Below are positions 53,865-61,797 of a DNA stretch of 64,000 nt, in pieces (position 1 is the first letter of the stretch; each line of letters begins with the position of its first letter). The notes under the pieces were generated by a model. That model saw only the letters and a list, made by a program, of their open reading frames with translations. It ran no database searches and was not told the origin of the DNA. Made by a program: the position numbers and the translations under genes. Origin of the DNA: an uncultured Ramlibacter sp. (GTDB lineage: Bacteria > Pseudomonadota > Gammaproteobacteria > Burkholderiales > Burkholderiaceae_C); contig NZ_CAKZHQ010000047.1 in assembly GCF_936925435.1 (NCBI RefSeq), forward strand, positions 106,466 to 170,465, written 5' to 3'.

Positions 53865-54740
53865 ATGAAGATTGCTGCCTACATCGACCAGGGCCAGGCC
53901 CAGGTCGGCATCGTGTCCTCGGACCTGCTGAGCATTGTTCCCTTCGACCTGCCGGCCGAGCAACGCGCGCGCGGCGCGCTGCCGGTGGTGGAGGCCCTGG
54001 CTGCGGGCCGCGCCATGGCGGCCACCGGCGCGCCGGTGGCGCTGGCTGCGGTCAAACTCATTGCGCCCATCCCTGTGCCGCGCCGCAACATCTTTTGCGT
54101 GGGAAAGAACTACCACGCGCATGCCAAGGAATTCGCCGGCAGCGGCTTCGACAGCAGCGCCCAGGCGGGCGGCGACATCCCCAGCGTGCCGATCTATTTC
54201 AGCAAGGTGCCCGAGTCGGTGATCGGTCCGGACCAAGACATCTTGGTTCCCGTTGGCGTGTCTGAAGCGATCGACTACGAGGTGGAGTTGGCGGTGGTGA
54301 TCGGCAAGGGCGGCAAGGGCATTCGCAAGGCTGATGCGATGGGGCACGTCTGGGGCTACACCATCATCAACGACGTGACGGCGCGCGACTGGCAGCAGCG
54401 CCACCTGCAGTGGCTGCTGGGCAAGTCCTTCGACACCTTCTGCCCCATGGGCCCCTGGCTGGTCAGCGCCGACGAGCTCGATGGCGCCAACACCAATGTG
54501 CGCTGCTTCGTCAACGGCGAGAAGCGCCAGGACGCCAACACGCGCGACCTGATCTTCGACATCCCCACGATGATCGAGACGCTGTCGGCCGGCATCACCC
54601 TCTATCCCGGTGACATCATCGCCACCGGCACGCCGGTGGGCGTGGGCATCGGCTTCAAGCCGCCCAAGTACCTCAAGGCCGGCGACGTGGTGCGCCTGGA
54701 GATCGACGGTATCGGCACGCTGGAAAACACGCTGCGCTGA
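53865..54740 (+). CDS. Fumarylacetoacetate hydrolase (FAH) family protein
   Basis: 291 residues. After an N-terminal domain (1-65), PVPRRNIFCVGKNYHAHAKEF starts the FAH fold. Metal-ligand region DYEVELAVVIGKGGKGI; NDVTARDWQQRHLQWLLGKSFDTFCPMGPWL and TGTPVGVGIGFKPPKYLKAGD are family hallmarks. Members hydrolyse or decarboxylate beta-diketo or 2-oxo acids in aromatic and sugar-acid catabolism. Divergent from two Bug receptors. The precise substrate is unknown. Confidence 0.92.
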   Translation: MKIAAYIDQGQAQVGIVSSDLLSIVPFDLPAEQRARGALPVVEALAAGRAMAATGAPVALAAVKLIAPIPVPRRNIFCVGKNYHAHAKEFAGSGFDSSAQAGGDIPSVPIYFSKVPESVIGPDQDILVPVGVSEAIDYEVELAVVIGKGGKGIRKADAMGHVWGYTIINDVTARDWQQRHLQWLLGKSFDTFCPMGPWLVSADELDGANTNVRCFVNGEKRQDANTRDLIFDIPTMIETLSAGITLYPGDIIATGTPVGVGIGFKPPKYLKAGDVVRLEIDGIGTLENTLR

Positions 54741-54756
54741 AAGCGCAGCCAAGGTT

Positions 54757-55767
54757 TCAGGCGACGAGTGGCGGCTCGGCCATCTGCTCGATCTGCTCTT
54801 CCAGCATCTGCACCTGGCCCTGCCAGTAGTCGCTGCTGCCGAACCAGGGGAAGGTGGCGGGAAAGGCCGGGTCGTCCCAGCGCCGCGCCAGCCAGGCGCT
54901 GTAGTGGATCAGGCGTAGCGTGCGCAGCGGCTCGATCAGGGCCAGCTCGGCACGGTCGAACTCGCGGAACTGCTCATAGCCGTCGACCAGCGCGCCCAAT
55001 TGCTTCTGGCGTTGCATGCGGTCGCCCGACAACAGCATCCACAGGTCCTGCACCGCCGGGCCGGTGCGCGCATCGTCCAGGTCGACGAAGTGCGGACCGC
55101 TGTCCGGCGTCCACAGGATGTTGCCGGGATGGCAGTCGCCATGCAGCCGCAGCAGCCGGAATTCTGAGGAAGATTGGCCTCTGGCCCCCGGCCACCGCAC
55201 CTGATCAGCTATCAATTCAATAGCGGTGTTGCAAGCCTTGAGCCACTGGGCCTGGACATCCAGCGGGATTGCGTTGTGTTCCAGCAGCCAGTCGCGCGGC
55301 TCGATGGCAAAGCCCTGCACGTCCAGCAGCGGCCGCGTGGCAAAGGGCCGCGCGGCGCCCACGGTGTGGATGCGTGCCAGGAAGCGGCCTATCCACTCCA
55401 GCACCTCGCCGTCGTCCAGTTCGGGCGCGCGGCCGCCGCGGCGCGGACTGACGCTGAACAGGAAGTCGCCGAAGCGGTGCAGCGTGCTGCCGCCCAGCAG
55501 GAGCGGACCCACGGCAGGGATTTCGGCCTCCATCAATTCCTGCGCGAAGGCGTGCTCCTCCAGGATCTGCGCCTCGCTCCAGCGGCCCGGCCGGTAGAAC
55601 TTGGCGACCACAGCGCCGTGGCCTTCGAAAGGGTCCTCCAGCTGGGCCAGGTAGACGCGGTTCTCGTAGGAGCTCAGCGCCATCAGGCGGCCGTCGCCGT
55701 GCAGGCCAACGCCGGCCAGGGCGTCCATGACGGCGTCGGGCGTCAGCGTTTCGTAGGGATGGGACAT
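54757..55767 (-). CDS. srkA: Stress response serine/threonine protein kinase YihE (SrkA)
   Basis: 336 residues of the aminoglycoside-phosphotransferase-like kinase fold. The start YETLTPDAVMDALAGVGLHGDGRLMALSSYENRVYLA and VVAKFYRPGRWSEAQILEEHAFAQELMEAEIPA fit SrkA. The catalytic loop is LRLHGDCHPGNILW and the metal motif FVDLDDA. In E. coli SrkA protects against envelope and oxidative stress-linked death. Something is odd: the segment IELIADQVRWPGARGQSSSEF just before the catalytic loop is encoded by an in-frame copy of the interspersed repeat (55170-55226). Confidence 0.92.
   Translation of the reverse strand: MSHPYETLTPDAVMDALAGVGLHGDGRLMALSSYENRVYLAQLEDPFEGHGAVVAKFYRPGRWSEAQILEEHAFAQELMEAEIPAVGPLLLGGSTLHRFGDFLFSVSPRRGGRAPELDDGEVLEWIGRFLARIHTVGAARPFATRPLLDVQGFAIEPRDWLLEHNAIPLDVQAQWLKACNTAIELIADQVRWPGARGQSSSEFRLLRLHGDCHPGNILWTPDSGPHFVDLDDARTGPAVQDLWMLLSGDRMQRQKQLGALVDGYEQFREFDRAELALIEPLRTLRLIHYSAWLARRWDDPAFPATFPWFGSSDYWQGQVQMLEEQIEQMAEPPLVA
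55170..55226 (+). repeat. Interspersed repeat, copy D, inside srkA
   Basis: CCCCCG (55185-55190), 16 bases, AGCTAT (55207-55212), 9 bases, AGC, with perfect GCTAT/ATAGC arms. It lies antisense to srkA and is read through in frame. Same strand orientation as copies A, B and C. Confidence 0.68.
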
Positions 55768-55798
55768 GCGGCGATTGTCACCGCCACGCGCCGCAGGC

Positions 55799-56896
55799 TC
55801 AGCCCCTGCGCTCGCGCAGGTCCAGCATGTGGCCGGCGCGGGCGTCGCCCTTGCCGGCCAGCACCAGGGCGTAGGCCTGCTGCACGGCCTGCGCGCCCCG
55901 GTGCCATTGCGCGGCCAGCCAGGGCGGCGATGCGCCGTTGACGCGCGCCAGGAAGGCCTGCCAGGCCTGCAACAGCTTGGCGTTCAGGACCGCACCGCCC
56001 CATTCGGCGCTGCGCTTTTTCACCTGGGCCGGCGCGAAGAACAGCACAGGCCGCGGACCCGGCAGGTCCTTGCCGCCGCCCAGCTGCTGCACATGGGTGC
56101 CGCCGATGGAGCAGTCGTATTTGAGCTGCGTAAAGCGGGTGTGGATGTCCTTGCGCAAGGCAGCATTGCCGGCGAAGTCGATGTAGACGCAGGGTGTGTC
56201 GGCCGCCAGCTGCGCCAGCTCTTCGTACGTCAGCACCTTGCTGTAGCAGCCCAGGCTGTCGCAGAAGGCCTTGTTGGCGGCCGAGGTCAGGGCGATCACC
56301 TGCAGGCCGGGCCGCTGGGCCAGCACGAAGGCCGTGCCGTAGGCCGTCTTGCTCGAGGCGCTGGACAGCAGCAGGGTCTGGGCGCCGAAGAAGGCGTTGT
56401 CGGCCAGGAAGTCGTCGATCAGCCAGGAGGTGGTGAACAGCGGCCGCAGCAAGGCCTGCTGGGCTTCGTCGCCGGGCGTGTAGAACGGGTCGGCGGCGCA
56501 GCGTGTGTAGTGGTTGTAGACGGCCGGTAGGCCGGCGCGGTGCGCCGCCGTGTCCATGAAGCCGCCGACGGACAAGCGGTCGGGCTGCAGCACGGCGCTG
56601 TCGGCCATCGGCCAGTAGCCATACAGGCGCTCGCCCACGGCCACGCCGGGATGCAGCGACTGCACGATGCTGGCAAAACCCCAGACCGGCACCGTGCCCC
56701 AGCCGTCCTCCTCCGTAGGAAAGAACTGCCAGTAGTTCATGGCGTCGCCGAAGGCGGCGTAGGTGATGTTGTTGGAGGTCAGAGCGAAGGCGTCGATGGC
56801 GGCGCGCACCTGGCCGGCGGCCAGCGGCGGGTCGGCGGCGTCCTGCAGGCGGGTCTGGCCCAGGCTGTCCTTGCGCACTTGGAGGGTGGTGGTCAT
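55799..56896 (-). CDS. DUF2855 family protein
   Basis: 365 residues. FALTSNNITYAAFGDAMNYWQFFP, WGTVPVWGFASIV and the middle stretch LLSSASSKTAYGTAFVLA are DUF2855 traits. The order of elements (N-terminal beta domain, then a Rossmann-like segment with GLQVIALTSAANKAF) resembles medium-chain reductases, but a clear GxGxxG NAD loop is lacking. Function is unknown. It lies between srkA and the ohr terminator, in the same direction as both. Confidence 0.85.
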   Translation of the reverse strand: MTTTLQVRKDSLGQTRLQDAADPPLAAGQVRAAIDAFALTSNNITYAAFGDAMNYWQFFPTEEDGWGTVPVWGFASIVQSLHPGVAVGERLYGYWPMADSAVLQPDRLSVGGFMDTAAHRAGLPAVYNHYTRCAADPFYTPGDEAQQALLRPLFTTSWLIDDFLADNAFFGAQTLLLSSASSKTAYGTAFVLAQRPGLQVIALTSAANKAFCDSLGCYSKVLTYEELAQLAADTPCVYIDFAGNAALRKDIHTRFTQLKYDCSIGGTHVQQLGGGKDLPGPRPVLFFAPAQVKKRSAEWGGAVLNAKLLQAWQAFLARVNGASPPWLAAQWHRGAQAVQQAYALVLAGKGDARAGHMLDLRERRG

Positions 56897-56915
56897 GCGA
56901 GCACCCTAAACGAAA

Positions 56916-56950
56916 CGGCCCGCCCGTTCAACACGGGCGGGCCGCTTGCG
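56916..56950 (-). terminator. Rho-independent terminator of ohrR-ohr
   Basis: A 12-bp perfect stem (CGGCCCGCCCGT / ACGGGCGGGCCG) with a 5-base loop; on the minus strand it is followed by TTTCGTTT. It lies 22 bases after the ohr stop. Confidence 0.82.
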
Positions 56951-56965
56951 CGACAGCAGACGCGA

Positions 56966-57382
56966 TCAGACCAGGGTGATGGTCACGTCGATGTTGCCGC
57001 GGGTGGCGTTGGAGTAGGGGCAGACCTGGTGGGCTGCGTCGACCAGGCCCTGGGCGGCGGCGCGGTCCATGCCGGGCAGGCTGATGTTCAGGCGGGCGGC
57101 GATGCCGTAGGCGTTGGGGATGGGGCCCAGATCGACTTCGGCGTCGATGGACAGGTCGGCCGGCAGCGTGATCTTCATCTTGCCTGCCACGGCCTTCATC
57201 GCGCCGATGAAGCAGGCCGAGTAACCGGCGGCAAACAGCTGTTCCGGGTTGGTGCCGGTGCCGGCGGTGCCGGGCGAGGACAGGGTGACGTCCAGGCGGC
57301 CGTCATCGGATTTGGCGGCGCCGTCGCGGCCGCCGGTGGTGTGGGCCTTGGCGGTGTAGAGCACTTTGTCGAGCTTGGTCAT
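56966..57382 (-). CDS. ohr: Organic hydroperoxide resistance protein Ohr
   Basis: 138 residues of the OsmC/Ohr family; reduces organic and fatty-acid hydroperoxides with lipoylated proteins as electron donors. Catalytic Cys57 lies in AAGYSACFIGAM and Cys121 in HQVCPYSNATRGN; the Arg-bearing N-terminal strand is TTGGRDGAAKSDDGRL. AAGGA precedes the ATG. It follows its own regulator by 35 bases and ends at a strong terminator. Confidence 0.95.
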   Translation of the reverse strand: MTKLDKVLYTAKAHTTGGRDGAAKSDDGRLDVTLSSPGTAGTGTNPEQLFAAGYSACFIGAMKAVAGKMKITLPADLSIDAEVDLGPIPNAYGIAARLNISLPGMDRAAAQGLVDAAHQVCPYSNATRGNIDVTITLV

Positions 57383-57417
57383 GGTCGTTCCTTGGGTTGA
57401 AAAGCAGGGTGAAAAAA

Positions 57418-57876
57418 TCAGGCGGTCAGGCGCTGGCGCAGGGCCTGCACCTGGCGGGTCAGGGTGATCAGTTCGGGCACCGGGCACTGGGCGGCGTCCA
57501 CGATGCAGCCGGGGATGGCGCGGGCGCGCAGCTTGAGTTTGCGGCCGGTGGCTGTGAGGCTGATGTGCACGCGCCGCTCGTCTTCGACGGCGCGGATGCG
57601 GGCGATCAGGCCGGCGGCTTCCATCCGCTTGAGCAGCGGCGTGAGCGTGCCCGAGTCCAGCGACAGGCGCTCGCCCAGTTCGGAGACCATCAGGCCGTCG
57701 CGCTCCCACAGCACCAGCATGGCCAGGTACTGCGGGTAGGTCAGGCCCAGTTCCTCGAGCAGCGGCTTGTAGAGCTTGGTCATGGCCAGCGAGGCCGAAT
57801 ACAGCGCGAAGCACAGCTGGTTGTCCAGCAGCAGGGCGGCATCGGAATCGGTCTTGGGAAGCTTGGTCGTGGCCAT
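57418..57876 (-). CDS. ohrR: Organic hydroperoxide sensor/regulator OhrR (MarR family)
   Basis: 152 residues. Reactive Cys22 is in DNQLCFALYSASLAMTKLYKP, the same position as in well-studied OhrR proteins. The winged helix is MVSELGERLSLDSGTLTPLLKRMEAAGLI with wing EDERRVHISLT. Further Cys residues (near 125 and 131) may allow an intersubunit disulfide. It represses ohrR-ohr until Cys22 is oxidised. Two palindromes upstream form the operator. The -10 box ends seven bases before the ATG, so the mRNA may be leaderless. Confidence 0.95.
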   Translation of the reverse strand: MATTKLPKTDSDAALLLDNQLCFALYSASLAMTKLYKPLLEELGLTYPQYLAMLVLWERDGLMVSELGERLSLDSGTLTPLLKRMEAAGLIARIRAVEDERRVHISLTATGRKLKLRARAIPGCIVDAAQCPVPELITLTRQVQALRQRLTA

Positions 57877-57882
57877 GGACTG

Positions 57883-57929
57883 AATTGTAGTTCGAAATTC
57901 AATTGCGTGCAATTTAATAAATCGCACGC
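57883..57929 (-). promoter_or_regulatory. ohrR promoter with two adjacent palindromes (OhrR operator)
   Basis: 57883-57904: AATTG-N12-CAATT centred on TTCGAA, 9 of 11 positions symmetric. 57905-57929: GCGTGC-N13-GCACGC, 22 of 25 positions symmetric. On the minus strand TTGCAC-N17-TACAAT lies across both, with the -10 box inside the first palindrome. This matches operator occlusion of RNA polymerase by OhrR. Confidence 0.72.
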
Positions 57930-57994
57930 GACAAAAATGACCCGGCAGCCTGTTTGCCAGAAGGCATGCGTGCTGCGGGGCCATTGCAATGCCC

Positions 57995-59602
57995 TCAGGG
58001 CCTGCCGAACTCCATGTATCCGGGCAAGGTGCTGCTGCCACGCGAAGAGACGACCACAGCGATGCCGCTGCCGCGGATGGCGAACATGTTGTCCCCCGCG
58101 CTGGTCCGGATCGCCACCATGCCTGCCGGTGAGATCGAGGAGGGCGCGGTTGTGCCTGTCGCTGAAGCTGTGCCGCTGCGGCTGCTCGAGGCTCCTCCTG
58201 CTTGCGACAGTGCCGCCGACGCGTAGCTGGGTCCATTGATGGTGGTGGAAACGCGCTCCCCCCTGTTGGTGACCCCGGTGAAGGTGCCAGCGGCGAACGA
58301 CGCGGACTCAAGGGTTCCCACCACCATCCGTCTCGCCGTCGTCGAGGAAGGGCTGCCGCGCAAGAAGAGGCGGTCGTTGCCCATGCGCGCCACCCGGAAA
58401 GTGAATGCGCCCTGGGAGGTGGAGGATCTGAACTCGGTGCCGGAGATGGACAAAGTGCCACTGGCCACCGATGCGGCGGGACAAAGGGAGATCTTGTAGA
58501 TGGTGTTGTCGTCGCAGGTCCGCGTCTGTCCGGCCGCAGTGATCTCGCCGGTGAAGATCGCGCTGTTGGGGGCCGCCGCCGTGTCAATCACCGTGCTCAG
58601 GAAGTTGTAGGTGCCAACCGCTTCGGCGACTGTGTCGACGAAAGACCGGGCGGCAACGAATGGCAGTACTCCGGATGCAAAGCGGAAGCCGCCTACCAGG
58701 GTGTCGTTGCTGTAAGTGAAGCGCGCGTTGTTGACGCCGGCGATCGCCTCGGCCGACTGGAATACGAATTCGCTGCCTTCGCTGGCGATTGTTCCTCCGG
58801 TGTCCAGGCCCGGTCCGGTGATGCGGTAAGTGCGCGCGTCGAAATTGACGTCCAGCGTGTACTGCCGGGCGTCTGCGGCGTACAGCAGGTAGCTGCCATT
58901 GCGTGCGTCGGCTGGCGCAGCCTGGGCAGGCGTGTACGCGATGCCCTCCTGGATGGCAGGCAGGACCTGTGCCTGATTTTCGGGTGACTCGGAGAAGTTC
59001 ACCAGCACCTCGGCCCGCGACTTGGTTCCCGCATTCAGGTGGTCCACATGGAATGCCAGCCCGGCGGCGTCAGAAGGGCGGTGCAGGGCATTGAGGTACA
59101 GCTGACTGACGAACTCATTGTTGTCCGTGTTGCCATAACGCTGCAGGTACTCCGGACTGCCGGCGAAGTTCTGCGCCACTTGCTGCAGCGACATCCCCGA
59201 GGCTTCGAGCGCGGCGATCTGGTAGCCCAGACCAGCTGTATCGGGCTGCCGGTCGAAAGTCGCCTTGTACAGGCGGTAAGCCTGGCCGGCCACCGACTGG
59301 ACATCGAAGGCCAGTGCGAAATCCGAGAAGTAAATCCTGGCAAGCCCCTTGTAGCTGCTGGTCGGGCCGTTGGCGCTGGCCCGGACGTTGACTTCGCCAT
59401 TCATGGCCACGCTCACGAGGTAGTCGCTTCTCTTGCCAGGGTAGCTCACCACCTGCAAGCTGCTGATCGAAGCAGCGTTGGGCGCGAAGCTCGCCAGCCC
59501 GGCGGCATCGCCAGCCATCGGATCGTGCCCGGTCGGCGCGCCACCGCCGCAGGCAGCGACCAACACCGCGGCACCGGCCGCCATCGTCCAATTGCGCATC
59601 AT
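57995..59602 (-). CDS. DUF4214 domain lipoprotein
   Basis: 535 residues. The signal ends VLVAACGGG, giving a lipobox with Cys18. DUF4214-like repeats lie at about 105-210: YRLYKATFDRQPDTAGLGYQ and LYLNALHRPSDAAGLAFHVD, a helical motif found in S-layer and surface proteins. The rest (about 230-535) is beta-rich with many Ser, Thr and Gly (SGTLSISGTEFRSSTSQGAF) and a Ser/Ala/Gly-rich linker near 470-500. Probably surface-exposed. Codon use is less GC-biased than in neighbouring genes. Function unknown. Confidence 0.75.
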   Translation of the reverse strand: MMRNWTMAAGAAVLVAACGGGAPTGHDPMAGDAAGLASFAPNAASISSLQVVSYPGKRSDYLVSVAMNGEVNVRASANGPTSSYKGLARIYFSDFALAFDVQSVAGQAYRLYKATFDRQPDTAGLGYQIAALEASGMSLQQVAQNFAGSPEYLQRYGNTDNNEFVSQLYLNALHRPSDAAGLAFHVDHLNAGTKSRAEVLVNFSESPENQAQVLPAIQEGIAYTPAQAAPADARNGSYLLYAADARQYTLDVNFDARTYRITGPGLDTGGTIASEGSEFVFQSAEAIAGVNNARFTYSNDTLVGGFRFASGVLPFVAARSFVDTVAEAVGTYNFLSTVIDTAAAPNSAIFTGEITAAGQTRTCDDNTIYKISLCPAASVASGTLSISGTEFRSSTSQGAFTFRVARMGNDRLFLRGSPSSTTARRMVVGTLESASFAAGTFTGVTNRGERVSTTINGPSYASAALSQAGGASSSRSGTASATGTTAPSSISPAGMVAIRTSAGDNMFAIRGSGIAVVVSSRGSSTLPGYMEFGRP

Positions 59603-59709
59603 TGTTCTGCATGTCCTGGTTTGCCGGGATTCTTGCCCATCGAGGCGGTCTGGATCATTTGGGCTTGCACTGAATCAACCACGGCCAGCAGGACGGGCAG
59701 GCTTTGGCT

Positions 59710-60516
59710 TCAGCGCCCGCTGAACCTCGGCGGCCGCTTCTCGACGAAGGAGCGCACGCCCTCGGCAGCGTCTTCGCTGTTGGCCAGGCGCCGCTGGACG
59801 GCGATGAACTCCTCCATGGCGGCCAGCGGGCCTTCTTCCACCGCCTTGCGCGCGTTCAGCCGGGTGGCGACCACGGCCTGCGGCGCCTGCGCGGCGATCG
59901 CTTCGGCGATGCGAATGGCCTCGTCCAGCTCCTGGCCGGCCTGCACCACCTTCTGCACGAAGTTCAGCCGCAGCGCCTCGGCTGCGCCGAACTCATCGCC
60001 GGTCAGCAGGTGCAGCATGGCGTTGCCCAGGCCGGCGCGCTCTGCCATGCGCAGCGTGGCGCCGCCGGTGGCCATGATGCCGCGGCCCACTTCCAGCTGG
60101 GAGAAGCGGCAGTCGTCGGCCGCCACCACGATGTCGGCCGCCAGCATCAGCTCGATGCCCAGGGTGTAGGTGATGCCCTTGACGGCCGCCACGATGGGCT
60201 TGGTGCGGCGCCGGTAGCCCGGCGTGCCCAGATCGGTGGGCTCGACGCAGCCCAGGGGGATGGCCTTTTCGCCGCGCTGCATCAGCGGCGCGATGGACGG
60301 TAGGTCCAGGCCGGCGGTGAAGTGCTTGCCGAACGCATGGAGCACGCCCACGCGCAGGCTGTCGTCGTCGTCCAGCAGGCTGTAGGCCTGGCCCAGCTCG
60401 CGCATCATGCGCGGCGTGAAGCCGTTGTACTTGGCCGGGCGGTTGATGCCCACCAGCAGCAGCGCGCCGCGCCGCTCGGTGGTGACCGTGCCTTCCGGCG
60501 GGGCTGCCTGCGTCAT
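59710..60516 (-). CDS. Crotonase / enoyl-CoA hydratase-isomerase family protein
   Basis: 268 residues. Oxyanion-hole segments are GKHFTAGLDLPSIAP and KGITYTLGIELMLAADIVVAA. The first catalytic-Glu region is RFSQLEVGRGIMATGGAT. At the position where rat mitochondrial hydratase has its second glutamate (AMEMVLTGD), this protein reads AMLHLLTGD, so Glu is replaced by Leu. It may therefore be an isomerase, hydrolase or other crotonase-fold enzyme rather than a standard hydratase. It lies seven bases from the hypothetical gene upstream. Confidence 0.87.
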   Translation of the reverse strand: MTQAAPPEGTVTTERRGALLLVGINRPAKYNGFTPRMMRELGQAYSLLDDDDSLRVGVLHAFGKHFTAGLDLPSIAPLMQRGEKAIPLGCVEPTDLGTPGYRRRTKPIVAAVKGITYTLGIELMLAADIVVAADDCRFSQLEVGRGIMATGGATLRMAERAGLGNAMLHLLTGDEFGAAEALRLNFVQKVVQAGQELDEAIRIAEAIAAQAPQAVVATRLNARKAVEEGPLAAMEEFIAVQRRLANSEDAAEGVRSFVEKRPPRFSGR

Positions 60517-60523
60517 GCCGCCA

Positions 60524-61609
60524 TCACGTCGCGGCGGACTGCGCCGCCAGCAACTCGTCCAGCAGGCTGTCCAGCTCCATCAGGTCGCGGTAGATGCCCA
60601 GCGGCAATTGCGGCGGCCCGCTGGCCTGGCGCTGCACCGCGGGCTCGCCCAGCATCCAGCGCTGGATGAAGGCGCGGGCTTCGGGCGAGGGCCAGTGCCG
60701 TGCCAGTTCGGGCGCCAGCTGCTTGTCCTGCGCAAGTTCGGCATCGCTCTGCGAAGGCGCGGACCAGGCCGGCGCGTTCTGACCGAAGCGCTCGCTGAAG
60801 GCCTCGCGCGCCAGGTCCCAGTCCTGCGGCCTGTCCAGCAAGCGGTACAGCTCGCGCAGCTCCAGGAAGACCCAGGGGCTGGTGTAGCGGAACTCCACCA
60901 CGTGCTGCTGCAGCACCAGCATGGCAGCGAGGGTGTCGCCCTTGTCGCTGCGCTGTTGCAGCTGGCCGCGCAGGTGGTGCAGGTCGCTCAGGCTGGCTTC
61001 GCGCCACGGTTCTTCGGCCGCGCCGGCATCCCCGGCCGCCGGCTGCGCTTCGTCCAGCGCGAGCCCGTCGTACAGGGCATCCTCCAGACCGGCGGCGGGG
61101 GCTTGGGCCGGCTGGGCCTGGGCGACCGCCTGTGCCCATTGGGCGGACTCGGCACCGGCTTGCTGCGCGAGGCGGCGGCGCCGCCGCCACAGCCAGTGGC
61201 CCGCGGCGGCCAGCAGCAGCACGCCGGTGGCGCCGGCCGCCCAGCGGTCGGCATCGGGTTCGACGATGTCCCGCACCATGGCCACCTCGTCGCGCAGCCG
61301 CTCCTTGAGCGCCTCCGCCTGCGCGGCCAGCATGTCCGTGGCGGCGCTGGCCGCAGGCGTGGCGGGCGCAGCAGGCGGCGTGGGGGTCGGGACCGCCTCT
61401 GCAGGCTGGGTGGCGGATGCCGCCGGCGCTGCCGCGGAATCGCTCTGAGCGGCCGGCGTGGCCTCGGGTGCGGAGGCAGGAGGGACTGCGGGCCCGCCAG
61501 GAGCGTCGGGCAGTGGCGGCGGGACCTGGGCCAGCGAGCTGCTGGCCCGCAGGTTCAAGGGCGCCCAGTCGGGTCCGGGCGCTGGTGGGTCAGGACGCTC
61601 AGTGGTCAA
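60524..61609 (-). CDS. Hypothetical membrane-anchored protein with Pro/Ala-rich N-terminus
   Basis: 361 residues from a TTG start at 61609 (GGGAA nearby). The frame stays open to an ATG at 61780, but codons upstream of 61609 are atypical (AGG, ATA, CTA), so the longer form is unlikely. Residues 1-90 are Pro/Ala-rich; a single membrane helix is at about 125-145 (GATGVLLLAAAGHWLW) followed by RRRRR. The C-terminal half is helical (SLSDLHHLRGQLQQRSDKGDTLAAMLVLQ, FLELRELYRLLDRPQDWDLA) and resembles the C-terminal region of FimV-like proteins. Function unknown. Confidence 0.68.
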   Translation of the reverse strand: MTTERPDPPAPGPDWAPLNLRASSSLAQVPPPLPDAPGGPAVPPASAPEATPAAQSDSAAAPAASATQPAEAVPTPTPPAAPATPAASAATDMLAAQAEALKERLRDEVAMVRDIVEPDADRWAAGATGVLLLAAAGHWLWRRRRRLAQQAGAESAQWAQAVAQAQPAQAPAAGLEDALYDGLALDEAQPAAGDAGAAEEPWREASLSDLHHLRGQLQQRSDKGDTLAAMLVLQQHVVEFRYTSPWVFLELRELYRLLDRPQDWDLAREAFSERFGQNAPAWSAPSQSDAELAQDKQLAPELARHWPSPEARAFIQRWMLGEPAVQRQASGPPQLPLGIYRDLMELDSLLDELLAAQSAAT

Positions 61610-61797
61610 ACATGTTTCCCGGTTCGCGAGGGCAACGGCCTGTAGGCCTCGCTGTGGTGGCTCATCCAGGGAGCTGGCGGCAATGGTAGCGGCAAGCCGG
61701 CCCTTGCGGCGTATTTTGTGGCGGTGGCGTTGCGCCCTGGCTGCACGGCGCAGTGCATAGAATGGCCTTCCCCTGACCATCCGTGTGCCTGCATAAA

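Noticed and set aside
61610..61780. 5' extension of the hypothetical gene at 60524 to an ATG at 61780
   Set aside because: Codons in this part (AGG, ATA, CTA, GGA) are unlike the rest, and it would cover the psd promoter region; a TTG at 61609 is preferred.
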